NCBI GenBank assembly: GCA_938045085.1
Contig: CALINZ010000324.1
Coordinates: 1 to 12,592 of the forward strand
Direction: 5' to 3'
DNA from: an uncultured Collinsella sp.
GTDB lineage: Bacteria; Actinomycetota; Coriobacteriia; Coriobacteriales; Coriobacteriaceae
Length of the DNA: 12,592 nucleotides
Shown here: positions 1 to 6,513 of the stretch, in pieces
Layout: every line of letters begins with the position of its first letter
How positions within the stretch are numbered: the stretch's first letter is position 1
The notes under the pieces: generated by a model
Database searches by the model: none
The model's input: the letters and a program-made list of their open reading frames with translations, nothing else
What the model was told of the DNA's origin: nothing
Made by a program: the position numbers and the translations under genes

Positions 1-791
1 AAATAGGCCGTGACCTGCCTTCCGGAACGGAACCTCGTGAAGTCGCCGACCTCGGACGCGAAGGCGGCGGCGAGCGCGAACCCGCACCCCTTGATCGACT
101 GGAGCGCCTCGACCTCCGCCGAGAGGGGGCCCGCCGCGACGGCGGCCCTGTACTCGGCGAGGAGGTCGTCGCGCGTCTCGGCGGCCGCCTCGACCTCGCT
201 CCTCAGCGCCGCAAGCGCCCGGATGCCGCCGTCGTCGGCGGGCCGGACCTTGTCGAGCCACCTGAGGAAGTCGTACGTCCAGCACCTCCGGGGGTTTCCG
301 GCCGGCGTCGTGCCGCCGTAGGCGTAGCCACGGCGGGCCAGGAACGCCAGGAGCCGCTGCTTCGCCGCCGCGAGCCTCGCGGTCGCCGCGTCGTGGGCCC
401 CGGCGAGGTCCCTGAGCCCCTCGATCTCGGGGGACGGCACCCATACCGGGGTGACGTCGTGCGACAGTATCGCCTTGGCCATCCTGGCCGCGTCGTTGCG
501 GTCGTTCTTGGACGAGAGGTCTGCCGCCGACCTCGGGACCCTGGAGACGGCCGCGACGACGCAGTCGACGCCGAGCCCGGAGAGCTCCCTCTGCGGGGCG
601 AAGCCGAGGTAGCCGCTCTCGTAGGCGGCGAGCGACGGGCCGGGGAAGCCCGACATCCACTCCGCGACCTCGCCCCAGGGGTTGCCGCGGAACCTCCTCG
701 TCACGGCCTCGCCCGTCTCCGCGTCGAGCGCGCAGACGGTGGTGGACCTGAGGTGTACGTCCATTCCGAAGGCGGTAGAATATCTAGGCAC
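1..791 (-). CDS. IS110-family transposase (DEDD recombinase), 3'-truncated by the window edge
   Basis: About 263 residues are visible. The N-terminal RuvC-like DEDD domain is complete: D11 in GMDVH, E58 in AYESGYLG, and D97/D100 in KNDRNDA match the four acidic residues of the family. A coiled segment follows (about 125-225), then the beginning of the Transposase_20 domain, LQSIKGCGFALAAAFASEVG, which corresponds to the usual P-G-I-G signature here reading K-G-C-G. The frame leaves the window about 20 residues after that, so the catalytic serine region is not visible. I chose the GTG at 789-791 because GGGAGG sits 5 nt upstream and because it keeps the residues before GMDVH; an ATG at 764 would begin right at the first catalytic Asp. 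IS110 enzymes cut and join DNA at a core dinucleotide, guided by a bridge RNA. No frameshift is seen. Confidence 0.9.
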   Translation of the reverse strand, partial: MPRYSTAFGMDVHLRSTTVCALDAETGEAVTRRFRGNPWGEVAEWMSGFPGPSLAAYESGYLGFAPQRELSGLGVDCVVAAVSRVPRSAADLSSKNDRNDAARMAKAILSHDVTPVWVPSPEIEGLRDLAGAHDAATARLAAAKQRLLAFLARRGYAYGGTTPAGNPRRCWTYDFLRWLDKVRPADDGGIRALAALRSEVEAAAETRDDLLAEYRAAVAAGPLSAEVEALQSIKGCGFALAAAFASEVGDFTRFRSGRQVTAY

Positions 792-925
792 GGGAGCCTC
801 CCAACCTCGTTGCGGCGCGGCTGCGCCTCTGGCACTTCAACAACATTGTCGCAGCCCCGACCCGCGGTCACGAGCGGGGGCTCCTGTCGTTTCCGTGCCC
901 CTGGATTGGGTCATAGTGTCTGACT
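792..925 (-). ncRNA. candidate IS110 bridge RNA region
   Basis: In the IS110 group the non-coding end upstream of the transposase encodes the bridge RNA. Here, reading the minus strand toward the GTG, two nested hairpins are visible. The first has GCCCC (about 882-878) pairing with GGGGC (859-855) plus an inner CGC/GCG with a 3-nt bulge. The second has GTTG...CAAC enclosing GGCGC-AGCC-GCGCC (about 830-817). Long stems broken by internal loops are what bridge RNAs look like, but guide loops cannot be assigned without the other end of the element and the target site. The call rests on position and structure only; no conserved sequence was recognised. Confidence 0.35.
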
Positions 926-975
926 TATGCTCAACCAGCGACGTTTGCGCGCTTGTCAAGAGATTAGCCGTTGGG

Positions 976-1001
976 AAAGTGTCCAAAAATCCCACGCTCG
1001 T
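976..1001 (-). repeat. single unit of the ACGAGCGTGG repeat family
   Basis: The minus strand reads ACGAGCGTGGGATTTTTGG followed by ACACTTT. It matches the units at 7463-7486 and 8865-8888 over the first ten bases, and again in the ATTTT..GGAC part. It stands between the IS110 end and the recQ promoter. Around it, TGGGA (972-976) and TCCCA (990-994) could form a small hairpin. The rest of the intergenic stretch 926-1098 shows no other gene-like feature except the recQ promoter box. Confidence 0.55.
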
Positions 1002-1061
1002 TCCTTTCGGATTGCATCGCCCGTGGCCGACGGCGGCGCGGCACCGGTCCGCGTGGCGGCG

Positions 1062-1067
1062 TATAAT
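1062..1067 (+). promoter_or_regulatory. probable recQ promoter -10 box
   Basis: A perfect TATAAT lies 31 nt before the recQ ATG in otherwise very GC-rich DNA. No convincing -35 box is found 16-18 nt upstream, so the promoter may be weak or depend on other factors. Confidence 0.45.
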
Positions 1068-1098
1068 CGGCGGCAGATGACTTGGACGTTAGGAAACC

Positions 1099-3081
1099 AT
1101 GACCGATAGCATGCAGCAGATGGCGCTCGACACGCTCGGCGCCTATTTTGGCTACACCTCGTTTCGCCCGGGACAGGACCGCATGGTCGATGCGATCCTT
1201 GCCGGTCGCGACGCGTTGGGTGTTATGCCCACGGGCGCCGGCAAGTCCATTTGCTACCAGGTGCCCGCGCTCATGCTGCCCGGCATCACCTTTGTGGTGA
1301 GTCCGCTGCTGTCGCTTATGGAGGACCAGACCCGTGCGTTGCTCGCGGCGGGTGCGCGACCCAGCTATCTCAACTCCAGCCTTACCCCGGCCCAGCAAAA
1401 CACCGTGCTCAAGCGGGCGCGCGAGGGCCGCTATCAGCTTATGTACGTGGCGCCCGAGCGCCTGCTCGAGTCGCGCTTTCTGGCCTTTGCGCAGGAAGCT
1501 GCGGCCGAAGGCGGCATCGGCGTGCCGCTCGTGGCCATTGACGAGGCCCACTGCGTGAGCCAATGGGGCCAGGATTTCCGCCCCGCCTACCTGCAGATTC
1601 GCGAGTTCATCGATTCCCTGCCGCAGCGCCCTATCGTGGCAGCCTTTACCGCTACGGCGACCGAGCGTGTGCGCGCGGATATCCAGCAGATGCTCGGCCT
1701 GCAAAACCCCGCGACGGTGGTGACGGGCTTCGATCGCAAGAACCTCTACTTTGGCTGCGAGGAGATGGGCGACAAGGCCAAGGCCGCGTGGGTGCGCGAC
1801 TATGTGATCGCGCATTCGGGCGAGAGCGGCATCGTGTATTGCTCGACCCGCAAGTCGGTCGATGCTCTGGCAGGCGAGCTTGCCGAGGCGCTGGGCCCCA
1901 GCGGCATTCGCGTTGGCCGCTACCATGCCGGCATGGGCAACGACGCCCGTCGTCAAAGCCAACGCGCCTTTATCGACGACGATATTCAGGTGATGGTTGC
2001 CACCAATGCCTTTGGCATGGGCATCGACAAGCCCAACGTGCGCTACGTGATCCACAACAATGTGCCCGAGAGCATCGAGGCCTACTACCAAGAGGCAGGT
2101 CGCGCCGGTCGCGATGGCGACCCGGCCAGCTGCCATTTGCTGTGGAATGGCAACGATTTTCGCATGCGCCGCTTTCTGATCGACCGCGGCGACGCTGCCG
2201 ACGAGGCGCTTGACGACGAGCAGCGCGCGTGGGCGCTCCAGAATCGATATCGTCTGCTCAGCCAGATGGAGGGCTACTGCAATACCACCGGCTGCCTGCG
2301 CGAATATATGTTGCGCTACTTTGGCGACGAGGCCGCGGCCGAGCATGCTGCTTCGGCTGGTGCGGGCGGCACCGCCACGGACGACGTCGAGGGCTGCGGC
2401 AACTGTAGCAATTGCCTCACGCGGTTCGAGGTCGAGGACGTCACCGATATGGCCCGCGCCGCCGTGCGCTATGTGGCCACGCGTCCCATGCGCTTTGGCA
2501 AGTCGCTCATCGCCGACGTGCTCCACGGCGGCAACACCGAGCGCATTCGCCAGATGCATCTGGACGAGGATCGCGGCTATGGTGAGCTGTCGAGCGAATC
2601 GGTCGGGCGCATCAAGGACATCATCGGCCAGCTGTGCGGCCGCGGTTATCTGGCTACCTCGCAGGGGCAGTACCCGGTCGTGGGGCTAGGCCCGCGCGCC
2701 GGCGAGGTCGAGGACGAGGCGTTTGCCTTTACCGTTAAGCGTCGCGCGTCCAAGCGCAAGGCCTCGGCCCGCGCCCGCCGTGCGGTGGATCTGCTGCGCG
2801 AGGAGGCCGAGCTGGATCAGCGACCGCGCGTGGGCGACGACGCCGAGCTGTTCGAGTGCCTGCGTGCCCTGCGCAAGGAGATTTCGACCGAGCTGGAGAT
2901 GGCGCCGTACATGGTCTTCTCCGACAAGGCCCTGCGCGGTCTGTGCCGTCTGCGCCCCCAGACACGCGACGAGCTTATTCAGGTCAACGGCATCGGCGAA
3001 AAAAAGGCCGACGCCTTTGGCGAGCAGTTTATGACGGCGATTGAAGAGTTTGAGTCCGATCATGCACGGAATGGAGCATAA
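1099..3081 (+). CDS. recQ: ATP-dependent DNA helicase RecQ
   Basis: A 660-residue superfamily 2 3'-5' DNA helicase acting in recombination and replication-fork repair. Motifs run in order: motif 0 FRPGQ (22-26), Walker A PTGAGKS with K49, DEAH box D148-H151 followed by the aromatic-rich loop CVSQWGQDFRPAY, motif III TATAT, and the second RecA domain ending in QEAGRAGRDG. The zinc-binding cysteines are C399, C433, C436 and C439. A 33-residue gap lies between C399 and C433, about 17 longer than in E. coli RecQ, filled by an Ala/Gly-rich insert. A winged-helix region follows, and an HRDC domain (about 570-650) ends in the helix-hairpin-helix-like NGIGEKKADAFG. AGGA lies 4 nt before the ATG. The stop is 2 nt before the next ATG, so the regulator downstream is probably translated by coupling. 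Full-length and apparently functional. Confidence 0.97.
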   Translation: MTDSMQQMALDTLGAYFGYTSFRPGQDRMVDAILAGRDALGVMPTGAGKSICYQVPALMLPGITFVVSPLLSLMEDQTRALLAAGARPSYLNSSLTPAQQNTVLKRAREGRYQLMYVAPERLLESRFLAFAQEAAAEGGIGVPLVAIDEAHCVSQWGQDFRPAYLQIREFIDSLPQRPIVAAFTATATERVRADIQQMLGLQNPATVVTGFDRKNLYFGCEEMGDKAKAAWVRDYVIAHSGESGIVYCSTRKSVDALAGELAEALGPSGIRVGRYHAGMGNDARRQSQRAFIDDDIQVMVATNAFGMGIDKPNVRYVIHNNVPESIEAYYQEAGRAGRDGDPASCHLLWNGNDFRMRRFLIDRGDAADEALDDEQRAWALQNRYRLLSQMEGYCNTTGCLREYMLRYFGDEAAAEHAASAGAGGTATDDVEGCGNCSNCLTRFEVEDVTDMARAAVRYVATRPMRFGKSLIADVLHGGNTERIRQMHLDEDRGYGELSSESVGRIKDIIGQLCGRGYLATSQGQYPVVGLGPRAGEVEDEAFAFTVKRRASKRKASARARRAVDLLREEAELDQRPRVGDDAELFECLRALRKEISTELEMAPYMVFSDKALRGLCRLRPQTRDELIQVNGIGEKKADAFGEQFMTAIEEFESDHARNGA

Positions 3082-3083
3082 CG

Positions 3084-3839
3084 ATGACATCCGACGATAA
3101 AACCGAGCGCACTGAGGTGTCCGCCGTGCCGCTGTACCAGCAAGTTATGGACGACCTGAAGGGCGAGATCGCGCGTGGCGTGTACGCATCCGGCTCGCGC
3201 ATTCCGTCCGAGATGGAGCTCGCGAAGTCTTACGGCGTGGGGCGCGTCACCGTGCGCCGCGCCATCGAGGAGCTGTCGCGCGCGGGGTATCTCAACCGCC
3301 AGCAGGGGAGGGGCACGTTTGTGTGCGCGCCCAAGCTCAAGCGCAAGATTGTCCAGAAGGGTGACGTTCAGAGCTTTTCCGAGGGTTGCGCTGCCAACGA
3401 CATGGTGGCCGGAGCACGCCTGGTGTCGCGCACGGTGGTTGCGGCGACGCGCGAGGACGCGGCGTTTTTTGGTGTGGAACCCGGCTGCGAGCTCATCGTT
3501 GTCGAGCGCGTGCGCACGGCAGACGGCGTGCCCGTCATGCTCGAGAACAACGCCTTTGTGCTGGCCGACCATCTCTATCTGCAGACGCTTGCTGACAAGG
3601 ACCTCACGGACAATTCCATCTTTGCGCTCGTTGCCGAGCATTCAGGCCGTGCGCCGCTCAAGTCCGACCCCTGTACGGTGGAGATTGCGCTTGCCGATGC
3701 TCAGGTGGCCCCGCTGCTGGAGGTGCCGGTCGGCGAGCCGCTCTTCTATATGGAGGCGTACTTTACCGATGCGGACGAGCGGCCCTTGCTGCTCGGGCGC
3801 CAAAAGATCGTGGGCTCGCGCTACGTGTTCGACATCTAA
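3084..3839 (+). CDS. GntR-family transcriptional regulator, HutC/UTRA type
   Basis: A 251-residue DNA-binding regulator. The winged helix-turn-helix spans about 15-80, with the typical PLYQQVMDDLKGEI start, IPSEMELAKSYGVGRVTVRRAIEEL recognition helices, and a wing ending in GYLNRQQGRGTFV. The UTRA effector domain (about 95-245) shows the usual pattern ERVRTADGVPVMLENNAFV and a closing LLLGRQKIVGSRYVF. UTRA domains bind small sugar or amine phosphates. The start ATG is 2 nt after the recQ stop, with GGAG inside the end of recQ. It is followed by two identical 17-bp repeats around a promoter and then by a FrlB-like deglycase, so I infer that it represses that gene and responds to its substrate, as FrlR or NagR-type regulators do. 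Its cotranscription with recQ would be a coincidence of position, not of function. Confidence 0.93.
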   Translation: MTSDDKTERTEVSAVPLYQQVMDDLKGEIARGVYASGSRIPSEMELAKSYGVGRVTVRRAIEELSRAGYLNRQQGRGTFVCAPKLKRKIVQKGDVQSFSEGCAANDMVAGARLVSRTVVAATREDAAFFGVEPGCELIVVERVRTADGVPVMLENNAFVLADHLYLQTLADKDLTDNSIFALVAEHSGRAPLKSDPCTVEIALADAQVAPLLEVPVGEPLFYMEAYFTDADERPLLLGRQKIVGSRYVFDI

Positions 3840-3848
3840 CGTTCACAG

Positions 3849-3865
3849 ATAGAACAACATAGAAC
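3849..3865 (+). promoter_or_regulatory. candidate GntR operator 1
   Basis: ATAGAACAACATAGAAC, itself two ATAGAAC half-units 10 bp apart (one helical turn). It starts 9 bp after the regulator's stop codon and 18 bp upstream of the -35 box. An identical 17-mer occurs at 3911. The AT-rich identity in GC-rich DNA makes chance unlikely; binding by the adjacent regulator is inferred. Confidence 0.6.
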
Positions 3866-3882
3866 AAGTTTGGTGAAATGAC

Positions 3883-3911
3883 TTCACGGGCGTCGTCGTG
3901 CGTGCTATAAA
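3883..3911 (+). promoter_or_regulatory. promoter of the FrlB-like gene
   Basis: TTCACG (3883-3888, four of six matches to TTGACA), a 17-bp spacer and TATAAA (3906-3911). The start of transcription would fall near 3918, inside the second repeat, leaving a leader of about 65 nt that ends in a strong AAGGAGG at 3968-3974. Confidence 0.55.
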
Positions 3912-3927
3912 TAGAACAACATAGAAC
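3911..3927 (+). promoter_or_regulatory. candidate GntR operator 2
   Basis: Exact copy of the 17-mer at 3849, 62 bp downstream, close to six helical turns. It overlaps the last base of the -10 box and the expected transcription start, so a bound repressor would block polymerase. Two sites on one face of the helix would also allow looping. Confidence 0.6.
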
Positions 3928-3983
3928 GACCGCAGGTACGAGCTGTCGTCGTTTAAAACCGCCGCACAAGGAGGGGCATCACC

Positions 3984-4952
3984 ATGAACGCACACGATCT
4001 GATTCAGGAAATTATCGAGCGCAAGGGCAAGATTGAGAACGTCTTTTGGATCGCCTGCGGCGGTTCGATGATCGACCTGATGCCGGCCAACGAGCTGCTC
4101 AAGCGCGAGGCAACCACGTTTACCTCGACGGTCTACACGGCACGCGAGTTTTGCCTGATGGCTCCCAAGAGTCTTGGCGAGAAGTCACTCGTCATCGCTT
4201 GCAGCCACAGCGGCAATACGCAGGAGGTCGTCGACGGCTGCGAGATGGCACTGGCCGCCGGCGCCGAGGTTGTCGCCCTCACCGACTGCGAGGGCTCCAA
4301 GATCGATAACGGCAAGTGGACCACCTGGGTCTATCCGTGGGGCGAAGGCGTGCCGCAGGCCGAGGTGCCGCAGGGCATCGGCGCCCTGATGGCTGCCGAG
4401 CTGCTCGACCAGCAAGAGGGTTACGAGGCGCTTGCCGACATGTACGCCGGCCTTAAGCAGATGGATGCGCTGCTGCCCGCTGCCCGCGAGAAGGTCAACG
4501 CCGAGCTGGGCGATCGCTTTGCCGAGCTCTGCCAGCAGCACGAGTTCTTCTATATCCTGGGTTCCGGCCCCAACTTTAGCCAGACCTACGCTATGGCCAT
4601 CTGCTCGCTCATGGAGATGCAGTGGCAGCACTGCTGCTATATCCACTCCGGCGAGTACTTCCACGGCCCGTTCGAAGCCACCGAGCCCGGTGTGTTCTAT
4701 TTCGTGCAGCTCGGATCGGGCGAGTGCCGCCCCATGGAGGAGCGCGCGCTTGCGTTCCTCAACACGCACACCGATACGGTCATGGTGCTCGACGCGCTCG
4801 AGTACGGCGTGGGCGACGTGCCTGCCAGCGTGCGTTCGTACCTGGAACCGATCTTCTTCTACAACATGAGCTGCGAGCTGCGTGCCGCTCGCGGCAAGGT
4901 ATTCGACCACAGCCCCGAGGTTCGTCGCTACATGGGTATCGAGCAGTACTAG
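3984..4952 (+). CDS. SIS-domain sugar-amine 6-phosphate deglycase (FrlB-like)
   Basis: A 322-residue cytoplasmic protein with two SIS domains (about 15-140 and 175-300). The first contains FWIACGGSM and the phosphosugar-binding loop CSHSGNTQEV; the second contains ILGSGPN and the motif HSGEYFHGPFE (H221-E231). The end, PEVRRYMGIEQY, closely resembles the FrlB terminus (DERRYYGGLVEY, from memory). FrlB splits fructoselysine 6-phosphate into glucose 6-phosphate and lysine; the exact amine used here (lysine, aspartate or another) cannot be told from sequence. E224 in the SGE motif sits where related deglycases carry their key glutamate. The gene has its own promoter, putative operators and terminator, so it is a single-gene unit. 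No kinase or transporter is next to it. GlmS-like isomerase is less likely because no glutaminase domain is present. Confidence 0.85.
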   Translation: MNAHDLIQEIIERKGKIENVFWIACGGSMIDLMPANELLKREATTFTSTVYTAREFCLMAPKSLGEKSLVIACSHSGNTQEVVDGCEMALAAGAEVVALTDCEGSKIDNGKWTTWVYPWGEGVPQAEVPQGIGALMAAELLDQQEGYEALADMYAGLKQMDALLPAAREKVNAELGDRFAELCQQHEFFYILGSGPNFSQTYAMAICSLMEMQWQHCCYIHSGEYFHGPFEATEPGVFYFVQLGSGECRPMEERALAFLNTHTDTVMVLDALEYGVGDVPASVRSYLEPIFFYNMSCELRAARGKVFDHSPEVRRYMGIEQY

Positions 4953-4973
4953 GTACCGGGAATTATCTTTTTT

Positions 4974-5006
4974 GACGGGGTCTGCGCTGCGCGCGGGCCC
5001 CGTTTT
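4974..5006 (+). terminator. Rho-independent terminator of the deglycase gene
   Basis: ACGGGG (4975-4980) pairs with CCCCGT (4998-5003), with an inner GCGC/GCGC stem and a TGC loop, followed by TTTT. It begins 22 nt after the stop codon. Confidence 0.85.
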
Positions 5007-5042
5007 GCGTTGTGGCGGCCGGATTCGTGTCTGCGCGAAAAT

Positions 5043-5222
5043 GAAGGTGAATACTTTTCCGCGAAGTGAACGACCTATTTTGGACCCCCGAAGCATCCAC
5101 ACTTTTTGACGCCAGAACTGCAGGAAAAACTCGGTGAAACCGCAGGAAACAGCGCCTGAAAAATGTCGATGCTTCGGGGGTCCGATTTTGCTCGTTCACA
5201 TCGCGGAAAAGTATTCACCTTC
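5043..5222. repeat. 180-bp imperfect palindrome (MITE-like intergenic element)
   Basis: The arms 5043-5107 and 5159-5222 pair along almost all their length. The outer 22 bp (5043-5064 with 5201-5222) are perfect, then come one mismatch, 8 paired bases, an unpaired patch of about 8, and a perfect 16 bp GGACCCCCGAAGCATC (5082-5097) with its complement at 5168-5183. ACA/TGT and TTTTT/AAAAA continue the stem. The loop of about 51 nt holds GCAGGAAA twice. The element lies between two convergent genes, each with its own terminator, so it is not needed as a terminator. No target duplication or reading frame was found. A miniature transposon or a folded intergenic RNA are both possible. Confidence 0.85.
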
Positions 5223-5245
5223 GATTCGCAAACGTGTTGCATGAG

Positions 5246-5289
5246 CAAAAAAGCGGGCCGCGCCGGTACTATTCCGGTGCGGCCTGCTT
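5246..5289 (-). terminator. Rho-independent terminator of the dehydrogenase gene
   Basis: On the minus strand AAGCAGGCCGCACCGG (5289-5274) pairs with CCGGCGCGGCCCGCTT (5266-5251), with two non-Watson-Crick positions, around a 7-nt loop, and runs into a T-tract (5252-5247). It lies 41 nt beyond the dehydrogenase stop. Confidence 0.9.
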
Positions 5290-5330
5290 AGTATCGCGCT
5301 TAGATTTGCAAGGTTGCGGCAGCCAGCGGC

Positions 5331-6304
5331 CTACTTGCCGACAACGCCTTCGGCGTCCCACCAGTCGAGCTGGGCGATGTTGTCGCGGATGTGCTGGCAG
5401 CTCTTGTGGAAGCCCTCGAGCTCGTACTCGGACAGGTCCAGCGTGTAGACCTCCTCGACGCCCTCGGCGCCGATCACGCACGGCAGGGAGGTGAAGATGC
5501 CCTCCTCGCCATACTGGCCGGTCATAAGCGTGGAGGCGGAAAGCACGGCGTGCTCGTTGTGAAGCACAGCGGCGCAGACGCGCGCGGCGGAGTTGGCGAC
5601 GGCGTACTCGGTGCACTGCTTGCCCTGGTAGGTCACATAGCCGCCCTTGCGTGCAAGCTCCTCGACCTCCATGTGGTCAAAGGCGTACTTGTCGGGGTTC
5701 TCGGCCTGAAGCTCGTTAAGGCTCTTGCCGGCGATGGTCGCGGCCTTAAAGGCTGCCAGTTGGCTAAAGCCATGCTCGCCGATCATGTAGGCGTCGATGG
5801 ACTTGGGGCTCACGCCGACCTTCTTGGAGATCTCGGTGCGCGGGCGGAGTCCAGGCCGCAGCCCGAGCCGATGATCTTCTTGGGATTGTAGCCGGTCAGG
5901 TGCCACAACTCGGTGCACACGACGTCGCAGGGGTTGGAGATGCTCACGAAGATGCCGTCAAAGCCGGCGTCGACGATGCGCTTGGCAAAGGTGCGGGCGG
6001 CGTCGGTGGTAAAGAACAGCTCGCCGTCGCGGTTGCCGGCGGCCAGCGCGACCTTGCCGGCGGCGTTGACGATGACGTCGCAGCAGGCCAGCTCCTCGTA
6101 GTGGTCGTAGCAGTTGACGATCTTGGTGTTGTACGGGACAAACGAAAGGGAGTCGCGCAGGTCCTGGACCTCTGACGTCACCTTGGCCTCGTTGATATCG
6201 CACAGGTACAGCTCATCGGCAATGCCCTGCATAAGTAGGCTGTTGGCGACATGTGCTCCTACGTGGCCCTGGCCGACCACACCGATCTTACGCGTCTGGT
6301 ACAT
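5331..6304 (-). pseudogene. L-2-hydroxyacid (L-lactate/hydroxyisocaproate) dehydrogenase, frameshifted
   Basis: NAD-dependent LDH/MDH-fold enzyme, closest in memory to L-2-hydroxyisocaproate dehydrogenase, which reduces 2-oxo acids to L-2-hydroxy acids. The first part (from 6304) carries GVVGQGHVG (G11, G13, G16) for NAD and D36 in YLCDINEAK, favouring NAD over NADP. The substrate loop reads AAGKVALAAGNRDGE, unlike classic LDH (no Q-x-P-G-E-T-R). ISNPCDVV and GSGCGLDSAR follow, then the frame breaks near 5840/5841. The second frame continues with RTEISKKVG, the catalytic IGEHG and ARKGGY. Related enzymes read DSARLR, so four bases seem lost; restoring them gives 325 residues, the usual length. 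AAAGGA lies 7 nt before the ATG at 6304; an ATG at 6343 overlaps the -10 box. Whether this is a mutation or a sequence error is open. Confidence 0.85.
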
Positions 6305-6341
6305 ATATGTATCCTTTCGGCCGAGTTTTTCGCGTCGAACC

Positions 6342-6370
6342 ATTGTAGCCTCCTGCCGTCACTTTGCTAA
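6342..6370 (-). promoter_or_regulatory. promoter of the dehydrogenase gene
   Basis: On the minus strand TTAGCA (6370-6365), a 17-bp spacer and TACAAT (6347-6342). The leader before the ATG at 6304 would be about 30 nt. The remaining intergenic DNA up to metA (6371-6502) shows no clear riboswitch; TACCAT at 6480-6485 is a weak -10 candidate for metA. Confidence 0.5.
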
Positions 6371-6513
6371 GCTAAAGCGCCATAGATTTTTGGGCATACC
6401 TTAATCTCTACTTTTTGCTGTTTTGGACCACTGGTGGTGTCTCGGGGCGATGCGCTCGCGCGGATGGGGCCGCTCGTTGTACCATAGCTGCAACTGACTC
6501 GTAAGGAGCATCC

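Larger units (their letters stand above)
1..950 (-). mobile_element. IS110-family insertion sequence, one end only
   Basis: The element is recognised from its transposase (1-791) and the structured non-coding stretch upstream of it. Its far end lies beyond the left edge. The end near recQ cannot be fixed, because IS110 elements usually lack clear terminal inverted repeats and target duplications; 950 is a rough guess, placed before the repeat unit at 976-1001 that also occurs elsewhere in the window and therefore looks like host DNA. The element is oriented away from recQ. Whether it affects recQ expression cannot be told from sequence, since a TATAAT box survives between it and recQ. Confidence 0.75.

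Noticed and set aside
964..2559. 531-codon open frame on the minus strand opposite recQ
   Set aside because: Composition is low-complexity Ala/His/Arg-rich and no family is recognisable; it is the antisense of an unmistakable RecQ.
6305..6343. Upstream ATG for the dehydrogenase at 6343
   Set aside because: It overlaps the -10 box and lacks a ribosome site; the ATG at 6304 has AAAGGA 7 nt upstream and begins at the family's usual N-terminus.
6371..6513. SAM-type riboswitch before metA
   Set aside because: The spacer is short and already holds the divergent promoter; no multi-stem structure or terminator pair was found.
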